From the NCBI GenBank assembly GCA_015061145.1, contig SUXD01000023.1, forward strand, positions 1-37,773: a stretch of 37,773 bases of DNA, given 5' to 3'. The stretch's first letter is position 1. Each line of letters begins with the position of its first letter. The notes beneath the pieces are model-generated. The model worked only from the letters and a program-made list of their open reading frames with translations, ran no database searches and had not been told where the DNA came from. Source of the stretch: Bacteroidales bacterium (GTDB lineage: Bacteria > Bacteroidota > Bacteroidia > Bacteroidales > Paludibacteraceae). This document shows positions 25,091 through 33,298 of this stretch, one piece after another. The translations under genes were made by a program, and so were the position numbers.

Positions 25091-25172
25091 AAACGACTCT
25101 GACACTGACTTTGACACTGACATCAATACATTTATACATTGTACAACGACATCATACATAAATACATTATAT
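25091..25172 (+). repeat. Repeat words before cinA
   Basis: This gap contains GAC-rich words (ACTCTGACACTGACTTTGAC and a further repeat) and ATACATTTATACATT-like words, and abuts the cinA start. The same words occur at 9530-9610 and, reversed, at about 21664-21700. An in-frame extension of cinA through this region (from 25077) reads as an implausible Asp/Thr-rich peptide. Confidence 0.65.
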
Positions 25173-26402
25173 ATGAAAATTGAAATCATCACAATAGGAG
25201 ACGAAATCCTGATAGGACAGATAGCCGACACAAATGCCGCAGAAATGTCGCAAATGCTTCATGAGCACGGATATTCTGTTAAACAAATAATCTCTATCGC
25301 CGACAACGCCGATGACATAAAAAAGACTTTGGATTATGCACTGAGCGAAACCGACATCGTTTTGCTGACGGGAGGTCTCGGCCCCACAAACGACGACATA
25401 ACCAAAAAAACGCTTTGCGAATATTTCAACACAAAACTTGTTTTCAATCAGCAAGTCTATGAGAAACTGGAAAAGCGCCTACAGGCTATGAACCTAAAAA
25501 TGAACGATTTGAACAAATCGCAAGCTTATCTCCCTGAATCGGCCACCTTTATTGAAAACGAAACAGGAACAGCGCAAAGCATGGTATTCGAAAAAGACGG
25601 GAAAATACTCATCTCAATGCCTGGCGTTCCTTCCGAAATGAGACATACCATGCCCAAAGTCGTCAGTTTGCTGAACAACAAATTCGGAAAAAAAGAGAAC
25701 ATCACCAGACACTTTATCGTTTATGGCATTCCTGAATCGGAATTGGCTATACGACTGAAGGATTGGGAAAACTCGCTCCCATCAGAATTCCACTTGGCTT
25801 ACTTGCCGACCTTAGGATTGGTGAAACTTCGCCTTTCCACTGCAGAAAACACCGAAGACTGTCAGCAAAAAACAGCCTATTTTTCCGAAAAACTTCGAGC
25901 TATACTAGGCAAAGCCATTATCGCCGAAGAAGATATCACCATGGAAGCGTTGGTAGGCAGAATGCTGAAAGAGAAAAACATGACACTGGCTGTGGCTGAA
26001 AGTTGCACTGGAGGAAAAATCGCACATAAAATAACTTCTGTACCAGGAAGTTCCGCTTATTTTAAAGGTGGAGTGGTAGCATACAGCAACGCCGTTAAAG
26101 AAGAGGTACTGAATGTTTCAAGCTTCGATATTGATGAGTACGGAGTGGTTTCCATCCCTATCGTGGAACAAATGGCGCAAGGCGTACTCGAACTGATGGA
26201 TGCCGACATAGCTGTAGCGACCAGCGGAATTGCCGGACCGGCTTCGCCCGAGGACGAAAAAGAGGTGGGCACCGTCTGCATTGCCGTGGCAACAGCGGAA
26301 TCAGTCATGGCACAGCAATTTAAATTCGGTTCCTTACGCGACAGAAACATCGAAAGGGCATGCCTGGCTGCTTTAGTGATGCTTAAAAACGCCATTGGAT
26401 AA
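25173..26402 (+). CDS. cinA: CinA-family protein (NMN amidohydrolase / molybdopterin-binding-like)
   Basis: A 409-residue two-domain protein. The N-terminal MoaB/MogA-like domain (about 1-170) starts MKIEIITIGDEILIGQ and contains LLTGGLGPTNDDITK and the ISMPGVPSEM loop. The C-terminal CinA domain (about 255-409) contains LAVAESCTGGKIAHKITSVPGSSAYFKGGVVAYSNAVKEE and ATSGIAGP. The C-terminal domain has nicotinamide mononucleotide deamidase activity in characterised members. I start it at 25173, since the longer frame crosses a repeat element. The stop is 6 bp before the MATE gene, which is likely cotranscribed. Confidence 0.95.
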   Translation: MKIEIITIGDEILIGQIADTNAAEMSQMLHEHGYSVKQIISIADNADDIKKTLDYALSETDIVLLTGGLGPTNDDITKKTLCEYFNTKLVFNQQVYEKLEKRLQAMNLKMNDLNKSQAYLPESATFIENETGTAQSMVFEKDGKILISMPGVPSEMRHTMPKVVSLLNNKFGKKENITRHFIVYGIPESELAIRLKDWENSLPSEFHLAYLPTLGLVKLRLSTAENTEDCQQKTAYFSEKLRAILGKAIIAEEDITMEALVGRMLKEKNMTLAVAESCTGGKIAHKITSVPGSSAYFKGGVVAYSNAVKEEVLNVSSFDIDEYGVVSIPIVEQMAQGVLELMDADIAVATSGIAGPASPEDEKEVGTVCIAVATAESVMAQQFKFGSLRDRNIERACLAALVMLKNAIG

Positions 26403-26408
26403 TCCGCA

Positions 26409-27761
26409 ATGAACAGAGATAGCATAAATTTCGAGCGGGAAGACATTCCCGTTCTTTTTCGTCGTATTTTTCTGCCCACACTGCTCGGAATGCTGTGCAT
26501 GTCAGCCATGACCATAACCGACGGTGCTTTTGTGGGACATGGCGCTGGCAGCGACGCTCTGGCTGCTGTAAACATATTCTGTCCGCTTTGGCTGCTCGTA
26601 TCTGGCGTTGGACTAATGCTGGGCATCGGATGCTCTGTTGTGGCTTCTATACATTTGGCTAAGAAAAACAGCAAAGCCGCAAACATCAACTTCACGCAAA
26701 CCATCGTGGTCGGCAGTTGTTTTTCGCTGATTCTTTTAGGAATAGTCTTTTCCCTACCTATCCAGACAGCCCGACTGATGGGAGCTTCTGAACAGTTGAT
26801 GCCTTTAGTGCTGTGCTATCAGCGATGGATGTCTGTCGCTTTCCCCGCTATTTTTTTGCAAAGTGTCGGACTGATGCTTATAAGACTGGACGGTTCGCCA
26901 CGCTATGCTATGTTTTGTTCGTCGTTGCCGTCCATCGTTAATGTCGCATTGGACTATGTATTCCTTTTTGTGCTCAATATGGGACTCGAAGGTGTGGCCA
27001 TTGCCACATGCACGGGGTGCTGGCTGGGAGGTCTCATGGTGGCTTTTTATTTTCTCAAACTGAATAAACGCATTTTTCTTTATCCGCTCAAATGGACAAG
27101 GAAAAGCCTTCTTTTGATGAAACGAAACATTACCTATCAGCTGAAAATCGGTTTTTCCGCCTTTCTTGGCGACCTGAGCATTGCCATGCTGATGTTTGTC
27201 GGCAATTATGTATTTCTCAAATACATGGGCGAAAACGGAGTTGCCGCTTTTGCCATCGCATGCTACATTTTCCCCATCGCTTTTATGACGGGCAGCGCTA
27301 TAGCGCAATCGGCACAACCCATCATCAGTTTCAATCACGGACTACAAAACACCGAAAGGGTGAAAGAAACAAAAGCATTAGCCGTAAAAACTGCTCTCTT
27401 TTGCAGTTTAGTCATTATCGCCGCCATGACATTGGCTGCAAAATACATTGTCAGCCTTTTCCTTTCGCCGGCATACGAGGCCTATCAAGTTGCCATTGAA
27501 GGACTTCCGTATATCAGCCTCGGTTTTGTCTTTTTCATCCTGAACGTCGTGCTGATTGGCTATTATCAAAGCATTGAAAAGCCAAGAAGAGCGTCTGTCC
27601 TGTCGATTTGCCGATGCGCAATATTCCTGATTCCCATGTTCATGCTGATGCCAGAAATAGCCGGAGAAAAGGGGATTTGGCTCGCCATACCGTTCTCCGA
27701 AGCGCTGACAACATGTCTGGCATCGTGGCTTTACTATAAAAATAACCGACAATCTGTATAA
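26409..27761 (+). CDS. MATE-family multidrug/toxin efflux transporter (450 aa)
   Basis: About 12 hydrophobic segments across 450 residues, in the two-bundle arrangement of MATE antiporters. Typical segments are IFLPTLLGMLCMSAMTITDGAFVGHG near the start, LMLGIGCSVVASIHLAKK, and FMTGSAIAQSAQPIISFNHG at the start of the second half. Members exchange sodium or protons for cationic drugs and metabolites. The specific substrate cannot be inferred. It lies 6 bp after cinA. Confidence 0.93.
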   Translation: MNRDSINFEREDIPVLFRRIFLPTLLGMLCMSAMTITDGAFVGHGAGSDALAAVNIFCPLWLLVSGVGLMLGIGCSVVASIHLAKKNSKAANINFTQTIVVGSCFSLILLGIVFSLPIQTARLMGASEQLMPLVLCYQRWMSVAFPAIFLQSVGLMLIRLDGSPRYAMFCSSLPSIVNVALDYVFLFVLNMGLEGVAIATCTGCWLGGLMVAFYFLKLNKRIFLYPLKWTRKSLLLMKRNITYQLKIGFSAFLGDLSIAMLMFVGNYVFLKYMGENGVAAFAIACYIFPIAFMTGSAIAQSAQPIISFNHGLQNTERVKETKALAVKTALFCSLVIIAAMTLAAKYIVSLFLSPAYEAYQVAIEGLPYISLGFVFFILNVVLIGYYQSIEKPRRASVLSICRCAIFLIPMFMLMPEIAGEKGIWLAIPFSEALTTCLASWLYYKNNRQSV

Positions 27762-27777
27762 ATTGAGAAATCTTTAT

Positions 27778-27785
27778 TATCTTTG
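27778..27785 (+). promoter_or_regulatory. Possible -7 promoter box immediately before cvpA
   Basis: TATCTTTG matches TAnnTTTG and is followed by four bases and then the cvpA ATG. The -33 element is unclear; a TTG lies about 12 bases upstream and TCTG about 21 bases upstream. If used, it would give a leaderless cvpA mRNA. Confidence 0.4.
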
Positions 27786-27789
27786 ATAT

Positions 27790-28299
27790 ATGAACTGGAT
27801 AGATTTTATATTGCTTGTTCCTGTTTTGTACGGACTGATTCGAGGATTGATGAGAGGCGCAGTACTCGAAATTGCATCTTTTCTTGGCATTATTATTGCT
27901 TTGTTCGTAGCTCGGCTATATGCTCCAGTTGTGTCGTATCACTTCGAAAGCTGGCTTGATGTTTCAGATAAATCGGCGCAAATCATCGCTTTCGGCACGG
28001 TATTTCTCGTCACACTGATACTGATACAGATTCTGGCGCGATTGATTGACAAATTCTTGTCAGCCCTTTCGCTCGGATGCTTCAACAAAATCGGCGGCGC
28101 CATTTTCGGCGCATTAAAACTCTTGCTCATAACAAGCTTTATTGTCAATGTGTTCGCTGTAATTAACGCCAATATACCATTGGTAAATGAAGAAACTGTT
28201 GACAACTCAAAACTCTACAATCCTGTAAAATCTGTTGTGGAAAAAATCATCCCTCATATCTCGAAAAATACCGAAAACAATGGAACAGAAGGAGATTAA
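27790..28299 (+). CDS. cvpA: CvpA-family membrane protein (169 aa)
   Basis: The opening MNWIDFILLVPVLYGLIRGLMRGAVLEIASFLGIIIALFVA is characteristic of CvpA/colicin V production proteins. Four hydrophobic segments (about 5-22, 28-45, 63-85 and 102-125) are followed by a hydrophilic tail. In enteric bacteria CvpA is needed for colicin V export and bile-salt resistance. It starts 28 bp after the MATE gene, and its last 20 bases overlap the start of cdd, which suggests translational coupling. Confidence 0.88.
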   Translation: MNWIDFILLVPVLYGLIRGLMRGAVLEIASFLGIIIALFVARLYAPVVSYHFESWLDVSDKSAQIIAFGTVFLVTLILIQILARLIDKFLSALSLGCFNKIGGAIFGALKLLLITSFIVNVFAVINANIPLVNEETVDNSKLYNPVKSVVEKIIPHISKNTENNGTEGD

Positions 28300-28750
28300 T
28301 ATCAAGTTTTTGCAATTGAAAAACACAGAATTGTCCGATTCTGAAAAACACCTGTATAAAGTTGCGAACAACGAAATTAAAAATTCATATTCACCTTATT
28401 CGCAATTTAAGGTGGCTTGCGTGCTGTCACTCGACAACGGCGAAAGCGTAGCAGGAACAAATCAAGAGAACGCCGCCTTCCCTTCTGGTCTTTGCGCCGA
28501 AAGGGTAGCAGTTTTTTACGCCAAATCTAAGTTTCCCGACGCCTGTATCAAGCAAGTGCTTATCATGGCCGAGCAGAACGGCAGCATTACAGAAAATCCG
28601 ATTACACCCTGCGGCGCATGTCTGCAAGTGCTGCTCGAAGCCGAGAACCGTCAAACGACGCCAATTGAATTATTGCTCGTCGGCAAAAATATAATATGGA
28701 AGATTGCGAGCGTCAAAGATTGTTTGCCAATACGGTTCGAAAAGTTCTAA
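28280..28750 (+). CDS. cdd: Cytidine deaminase (156 aa)
   Basis: A homotetrameric-type cytidine deaminase converting cytidine and deoxycytidine to the uridine forms. The zinc site is complete: C72-A-E74 (CAERVAVFYA) with the proton-shuttling glutamate, and P110-C111-G-A-C114 (PCGACLQVL). The substrate-binding segment SPYSQFKVACVL and the NQENAAFPSGLC stretch also fit. I start it at the ATG at 28280 (MEQKEINIKF), inside the end of cvpA; a start at 28235 would add 15 residues read from the cvpA coding region. It ends 9 bp from the convergent HAD gene. Confidence 0.93.
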   Translation: MEQKEINIKFLQLKNTELSDSEKHLYKVANNEIKNSYSPYSQFKVACVLSLDNGESVAGTNQENAAFPSGLCAERVAVFYAKSKFPDACIKQVLIMAEQNGSITENPITPCGACLQVLLEAENRQTTPIELLLVGKNIIWKIASVKDCLPIRFEKF

Positions 28751-28759
28751 GAAACTGTT

Positions 28760-29419
28760 TTAAGACAATATATAGCGTAACAGTTCATCTGTCGAATCGA
28801 CCACCTTGTCGGGACAATGCTCTTCAATGGCTTTGCGAGGCTGAAATCCCCAACTGACAGCGACACACTTCACACCGGCATTACGAGCTGTGAGGATATC
28901 GTATTTGCTGTCGCCCACAAGCAGTGTTTCCGAAAGTTCCACCCCAAATGTCTCACAAATACGTAAAACACCGGCAGGATCGGGCTTGCGCGGCAATGTC
29001 GCTGACGGTCCTAGCACCAAACCAAACACACCTTTCTCAAAAAGCGTATTCACAACAATCTGCGTAAGTCCATCTGCTTTGTTGGACAGCACAGCCATTT
29101 TTACGCCTTTTTCACGCAACCTTGCCACAACATCAGCTATGCCCGGATATGTGATAGTCTTGCGGCAGCAGTTATTTCTATAAATATCGAAAAAAAGATT
29201 GAAACACGCGTCTATTTTTTGTTCGTCAGCCTGCAAATTCAACGGCATAGCAAACCGTACCAAATTTCTGATGCCTTGTCCAACAAAAAGAGGGTATTGC
29301 TCTATACTATGCACGGGATAACCGCATCTGCGCAACGCCTCGTTGCACGAATCGGCAATGTCATCCAAAGAATTCACCAATGTGCCGTCCAAATCGAATA
29401 TTACAGCCTTAAATCGCAT
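28760..29419 (-). CDS. HAD-family phosphatase, phosphoglycolate phosphatase-like (219 aa)
   Basis: A haloacid dehalogenase-superfamily hydrolase with all four motifs: DLDGT with D9 and D11, the threonine/serine motif in AVLSNKADG, the lysine in PRKPDP, and GDSKYD. A helical cap lies between the first motif and about residue 80. It is closest in pattern to Gph-type phosphoglycolate phosphatases, but HAD substrates cannot be read reliably from the sequence. The gene is alone on the minus strand between convergent cdd and the divergent acyltransferase. Confidence 0.92.
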   Translation of the reverse strand: MRFKAVIFDLDGTLVNSLDDIADSCNEALRRCGYPVHSIEQYPLFVGQGIRNLVRFAMPLNLQADEQKIDACFNLFFDIYRNNCCRKTITYPGIADVVARLREKGVKMAVLSNKADGLTQIVVNTLFEKGVFGLVLGPSATLPRKPDPAGVLRICETFGVELSETLLVGDSKYDILTARNAGVKCVAVSWGFQPRKAIEEHCPDKVVDSTDELLRYILS

Positions 29420-29506
29420 AAAAATAATTTTACCGTAAAAATACTTGTTTTTATTTGTAGTTACTAATAATTTCGCAGAATAAAATTTTGTCGAACATAA
29501 TAAGTT

Positions 29507-30561
29507 ATGTTTTCAAAATACGAAGATACACTATTGAAAGCACAATCTGAGACCATCAACTTACTGAGATTTCCCTTGGCATTGCTTGTCATTCTGATTC
29601 ACACAAATTCCTATTATTCTTCCTGGCATGCTGATGTGGAATTGTTATCTGTCGAGGGTGTATGTTTCCTTTTGGGACATATCTTAAGACTTTTTGCATG
29701 CATAGCCGTGCCAACATATTTTATGATTTCCGGTTTTTTGTTTTTTGGCAACTTCAAGGAGTTCACTTGGAGCGGTTACTTCACAAAAATCAAGAAACGC
29801 ATAAAATCGCTCGTTATACCCTATATAATATGGAATGTTATTGTATGGCTGGCGTTTTTACTTAAAAATGTACATGCCGTATACGACGATTGCGCCACAT
29901 GGAATGATGTACTCGCTTATTTATCCAATACGAACATTCGTTTTCTTTGGGATTTCGCATATTTAGGGGAGAACAAATACCCGTGGCTATGTTGGACCAC
30001 TTATGACACCGGTCCCATTAACGTTCCATTATGGTTTTTAAGAGATTTAATCGTTGTTACCGTATGCTCACCGCTAATATTTTGGGCAATCAGAACATTC
30101 AAGATATATTCCATTATATTGCTGTGTCTGGCACATATATTTCAAATATGGTTCACGTGTTCAGGATTCAGCATAACTGCATTTTTCTTTTTCTCGCTCG
30201 GCGCATATTTTGCCATTACAGGAAGAAACATCATCGATTTTTGTCAAAAATATCGCAAGGTAATATTACTTGCCATGTGCTGCAGCATGCTGCTATTCAT
30301 AACACAATGGATACCAAACGGATATAAAATCATAGTCAAAAACATTTTTTGCATTCCTGCTATGTTTTTTGCTTTTTGGGTTGCGCAGTATATGACACTG
30401 TGTACAACAATCTGTTTCAACTGTGTCATTCGCACGCATTGGTTCAATTTGTATGTTTCCTCATTGTGCCATGCATTACCGCTGCGATTTTATTTATAAT
30501 TTATTATCTATTGGCAAAGTTTTTTCCAAAAGCCGAAAAATATATCTGTGGCGGAAGATAA
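29507..30561 (+). pseudogene. Acyltransferase family 3 membrane protein, frameshifted near the 3' end
   Basis: The first frame (29507 to about 30380) encodes a normal acyltransferase 3 protein: a start followed by LLRFPLALLVILIHTN with R21 and H32, then many hydrophobic segments, VPTYFMISGFLFF and NVPLWFLRDLIVV. The frame then ends at 30499 in an atypical sequence. The expected ending continues in another frame up to a stop at 30559-30561: VYDTVYNNLFQL, then HALVQFVCFLIVPCITAAILF and FFPKAEKYICGGR, the usual membrane helix and basic end of this family. The junction also seems to lack several residues before HALVQF. It is either a pseudogene or a sequence error. Such enzymes O-acylate surface glycans, but the target is unknown. 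Confidence 0.75.
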
Positions 30562-30568
30562 ACGTTAC

Positions 30569-30604
30569 AAAAAAAATCCCGCAAGAACTTGCGGGATTTT
30601 TTTA
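30569..30604. terminator. Bidirectional intrinsic terminator
   Basis: A run of A precedes a stem ATCCCGCAAG/CTTGCGGGAT with a tight loop, followed by a run of T. It serves both converging genes: the acyltransferase on the plus strand and the 2-oxoacid oxidoreductase gamma gene on the minus strand. Confidence 0.9.
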
Positions 30605-30620
30605 TTCAATCAACTGATTA

Positions 30621-31166
30621 TCAATTCATTTTCTTGATAATGTCCATACCTTTCAAAATTGCAGCCTCGTTCATCGGCAAAAGGTGGTGATGGCGTTCAG
30701 GAAGAGTTTTCTTCAAACCTTTCATCACACTGTCAATCTCTACAATAGGACGAATTTTCAGCAATCCGCCAAGCACAATCATATTGAAAGTCTTCTCCAT
30801 CTTGTCGGCAATAGCTGTATCCATCGCATTGATTTTATAGATATTGATATCCTTGCGAGTAGGTGGATTCATAATTCCGTAATCATCATAAATCAGCGTG
30901 CCGCCAGGTTTTACCGTTTTCTCAAACTTATCCAGCGACTGCTGGTTGAGAATGATGGCTGTGTCGTATGAGTTCAAAATTGGAGAACTGATTTTCTCGT
31001 CACTCACGATAACTGTCACATTGGCCGTACCGCCTCGCTGTTCTGGTCCGTACGATGGAATCCATGTGATTTCCTTATCCTGCATCAATCCTGCGTAAGC
31101 CAGAATTTTACCCATCGAGAGCACGCCCTGACCTCCGAATCCTGCTATGATTATTTCTTCTTTCAT
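30621..31166 (-). CDS. 2-oxoacid:ferredoxin oxidoreductase, gamma subunit
   Basis: A 181-residue member of the pyruvate/ketoisovalerate oxidoreductase gamma family. It begins MKEEIIIAGFGGQGVLSMGKILAYAG, with the GFGGQG motif at 9-14, and continues GPEQRGGTANVTVIVSD and FNMIVLGGLLKI. Together with the beta, alpha and ferredoxin subunits upstream it would form an enzyme that oxidatively decarboxylates a 2-oxoacid to acyl-CoA and reduces ferredoxin. It is the last gene of the operon, starting 21 bp after the beta gene stop and ending before a strong terminator. Confidence 0.93.
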   Translation of the reverse strand: MKEEIIIAGFGGQGVLSMGKILAYAGLMQDKEITWIPSYGPEQRGGTANVTVIVSDEKISSPILNSYDTAIILNQQSLDKFEKTVKPGGTLIYDDYGIMNPPTRKDINIYKINAMDTAIADKMEKTFNMIVLGGLLKIRPIVEIDSVMKGLKKTLPERHHHLLPMNEAAILKGMDIIKKMN

Positions 31167-31187
31167 AATTCGAAATTTTCAAAACTG

Positions 31188-31961
31188 TTAAACCAATGTA
31201 TCTATATCCTTCAAATCGCCGATGGGGTAGGCTGGGAACATATTCTCTTCCATCCATTTGTTGGCCTGAACCGGCGACAGTTTCCAACCCGAACTGCAGG
31301 TAGAAACGATTTCCACAAATGAAGTGCCTTTTCCGTTCATAGAGTTCTCGAACGCTTTGCGGATAGCCGCTTTCGCCTTACGAACTGCGGCCGCTTTGTG
31401 CACACTCTGACGAGTGACATAGCAAGTACCGCGCAATTTAACTACCAAGTCAGTGATATTCAGCGGATAACCGTTCAATTTTACATCACGGCCATAAGGA
31501 CAAGTGGCTGTCTTCATGCCCTCGAGTGTGGTAGGTGCCATCTGACCGCCAGTCATACCGTAAATACCATTGTTTATAAAGATGATAGCGATGTTTTCTC
31601 CACGGTTGCAAGCATGAATGGTCTCTGCAGTACCGATGGCCGCCAAATCGCCGTCGCCTTGATATGTAAATACCAATTTATTTGGATTCAATCGTTTGAC
31701 AGCAGTAGCCAAAGCAGGTGCACGACCATGAGCAGCCTCCTGCCAGTCGATATCCAGATAATTATATATAAAAACAGCGCAACCCACAGGAGCAATACCG
31801 ATAGCCTTGTCCTGCAAGCCCATTTCCTCGATGACTTCAGCCACCAACTTATGCACAACGCCATGTCCGCAACCCGGGCAGTAATGCATCGGGTTGTCAT
31901 TCATTATAGTCGGTTTTTTATAAACCAGATTTTCCGGTTTTACTATTTCATTGTTTGCCAT
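31188..31961 (-). CDS. 2-oxoacid:ferredoxin oxidoreductase, beta (thiamine pyrophosphate) subunit
   Basis: A 257-residue TPP-binding subunit. It shows HYCPGCGHG (28-34 within it) and the thiamine motif GDGDLAAIGTAETIHACNRGENIAIIFINN, with GDGD at 102-105 and NN at 130-131 separated by the expected spacing. GIYGMTGGQMAPTT follows. It catalyses the decarboxylation step. The annotation style of related Bacteroides genes suggests branched-chain 2-oxoacid (Vor) or 2-oxoglutarate (Kor) specificity; the sequence alone does not settle this. The stop of alpha is 2 bp upstream. Confidence 0.93.
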   Translation of the reverse strand: MANNEIVKPENLVYKKPTIMNDNPMHYCPGCGHGVVHKLVAEVIEEMGLQDKAIGIAPVGCAVFIYNYLDIDWQEAAHGRAPALATAVKRLNPNKLVFTYQGDGDLAAIGTAETIHACNRGENIAIIFINNGIYGMTGGQMAPTTLEGMKTATCPYGRDVKLNGYPLNITDLVVKLRGTCYVTRQSVHKAAAVRKAKAAIRKAFENSMNGKGTSFVEIVSTCSSGWKLSPVQANKWMEENMFPAYPIGDLKDIDTLV

Positions 31962-31963
31962 AA

Positions 31964-33043
31964 TTACATAATTTTAGTTTTCAACGCTTCCGTGATTTCA
32001 TCCGGCGACGGAACGATTCCACCCATACGACCGAAATGTTCTGTTTTCACACTGCAGTTTGTTGCCAATTTCACATCTTCAATCATCTGTCCGGCGTTCA
32101 TTTCCACCACCAAAATGCCTTTCACTTGTTTTGACAATTCAGCAAGAGGTTTCTTGGGGAACGGGAACAAGGTGACAGGACGCAAAAGTCCTACTTTGAT
32201 GCCTTCTTTGCGTGCTTCCTCCACGGCTTTCTGCGAGATTCGGGCAGCCGAACCGAATGCCACAATCAAATATTCGGCATCGTCGCACATGAAAGTTTCG
32301 TAGCGAACCTCGTTCTCTTCCATCTTTTTATATTTCGCCTGAAAGCGGATATTGTTCTCTTCCTGTTTGTCAGGCACAAGTTCAAGCGAAGTGATGATGT
32401 TCGGCTTGCGGTCTTTTGTCTTTCCAGTAGTAGCCCAAGGACATTGTGCCACCACCTCTTCGTCGGTACGGCGAGGCTGCTGCGCAGGCAACACCACTTT
32501 CTCCATCATCTGACCAATGACACCATCGGCCAAAAGCATAACGGGATTTCTGTATTTGAAAGCCAAATCGAAACCGAGCGCCGTCAAATCAGCCATTTCT
32601 TGCACCGATGCCGGGGCAAGCACTATCAAACGATAGTCGCCATGTCCGCCGCCTTTCACAGCTTGAAAATAATCCGCCTGGCTCGGTTGAATCGTACCCA
32701 GACCCGGACCGCCGCGCATTACATTCACGATGAGGCAGGGGAGTTCGGCACCTGCTATATATGAGATTCCTTCTTGTTTCAAACTTACACCTGGACTCGA
32801 AGATGATGTCATCACCTTCTTGCCTGAAGCCGCTCCGCCATAAACCATGTTAATGGCTGCCACTTCGCTCTCTGCTTGCAACACAACCATGCCGGTCGTC
32901 TCCCATGGTTTGAGCGCCATGAGGGTTTCCATAACTTCCGATTGCGGTGTGATTGGATATCCGAAATACCCATCTGCACCACAACGAATGGCAGTTTCGG
33001 CTATAGCCTCATTGCCTTTCATCAGTCTTACTTCTTCGTTCAT
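31964..33043 (-). CDS. vorB: 2-oxoacid:ferredoxin oxidoreductase, alpha subunit (VorB-like)
   Basis: A 359-residue subunit with MKGNEAIAETAIRCGADGYFGYPITPQSE, where GYPITPQSE (28-36) is the conserved core of the alpha domain. It continues with SSSPGVSLKQEGISYIAGAELP and RGGPGLGTIQPSQADYFQ, and a C-terminal transketolase-like domain with VAFGSAARISQKAVEEARKEG and GLLRPVTLFPFP. The length matches the VorB type, in which the alpha and C-terminal domains are fused. It starts 1 bp after the ferredoxin gene stop and ends 2 bp before the beta gene. Confidence 0.93.
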   Translation of the reverse strand: MNEEVRLMKGNEAIAETAIRCGADGYFGYPITPQSEVMETLMALKPWETTGMVVLQAESEVAAINMVYGGAASGKKVMTSSSSPGVSLKQEGISYIAGAELPCLIVNVMRGGPGLGTIQPSQADYFQAVKGGGHGDYRLIVLAPASVQEMADLTALGFDLAFKYRNPVMLLADGVIGQMMEKVVLPAQQPRRTDEEVVAQCPWATTGKTKDRKPNIITSLELVPDKQEENNIRFQAKYKKMEENEVRYETFMCDDAEYLIVAFGSAARISQKAVEEARKEGIKVGLLRPVTLFPFPKKPLAELSKQVKGILVVEMNAGQMIEDVKLATNCSVKTEHFGRMGGIVPSPDEITEALKTKIM

Positions 33044-33044
33044 A

Positions 33045-33269
33045 TTACGATAATTTTACCTTATATACTGTTATACATCCATCGGGGCATACCAAACCAC
33101 ATGATGCGCAACCGATACAATTGTCCTCGTTCACCATATAAGCAAAACGATATCCTTTCTTATTGACCTCCTTGCTGAGTCCTATCACATCAGAAGGGCA
33201 GGCCACCTCGCAAAGGCCGCATCCTTTGCAGCGGTCTTTGTCGACTACAAGAGTTCCTTTAATTTTCAT
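33045..33269 (-). CDS. Ferredoxin-like 2x[4Fe-4S] delta subunit of the 2-oxoacid oxidoreductase
   Basis: A 74-residue polyferredoxin with two complete CxxCxxCxxxCP clusters: cysteines 14, 17, 20 and 24 (CKGCGLCEVACP) and 51, 54, 57 and 61 (CIGCASCGLVCP). It carries electrons from the thiamine subunit to free ferredoxin. I start it at MKIKGTLVVDKDRC (33269); a longer frame from 33302 would add 11 residues not seen in such subunits. It is the second gene of the operon, 29 bp after the small membrane protein. Confidence 0.93.
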   Translation of the reverse strand: MKIKGTLVVDKDRCKGCGLCEVACPSDVIGLSKEVNKKGYRFAYMVNEDNCIGCASCGLVCPDGCITVYKVKLS

Positions 33270-33298
33270 ATCAATAAATTTAAAAATAAATCCACAAA

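Noticed and set aside
25077-25172. Upstream start for cinA overlapping the M48 gene
   Set aside because: The added 32 residues come from Asp/Thr-coding repeat words, and CinA proteins begin at MKIEIITIGDE.
31398-32303. Plus-strand frame of 301 codons across the beta and alpha oxidoreductase genes
   Set aside because: It spans the junction of two certain minus-strand genes and has no recognisable features.
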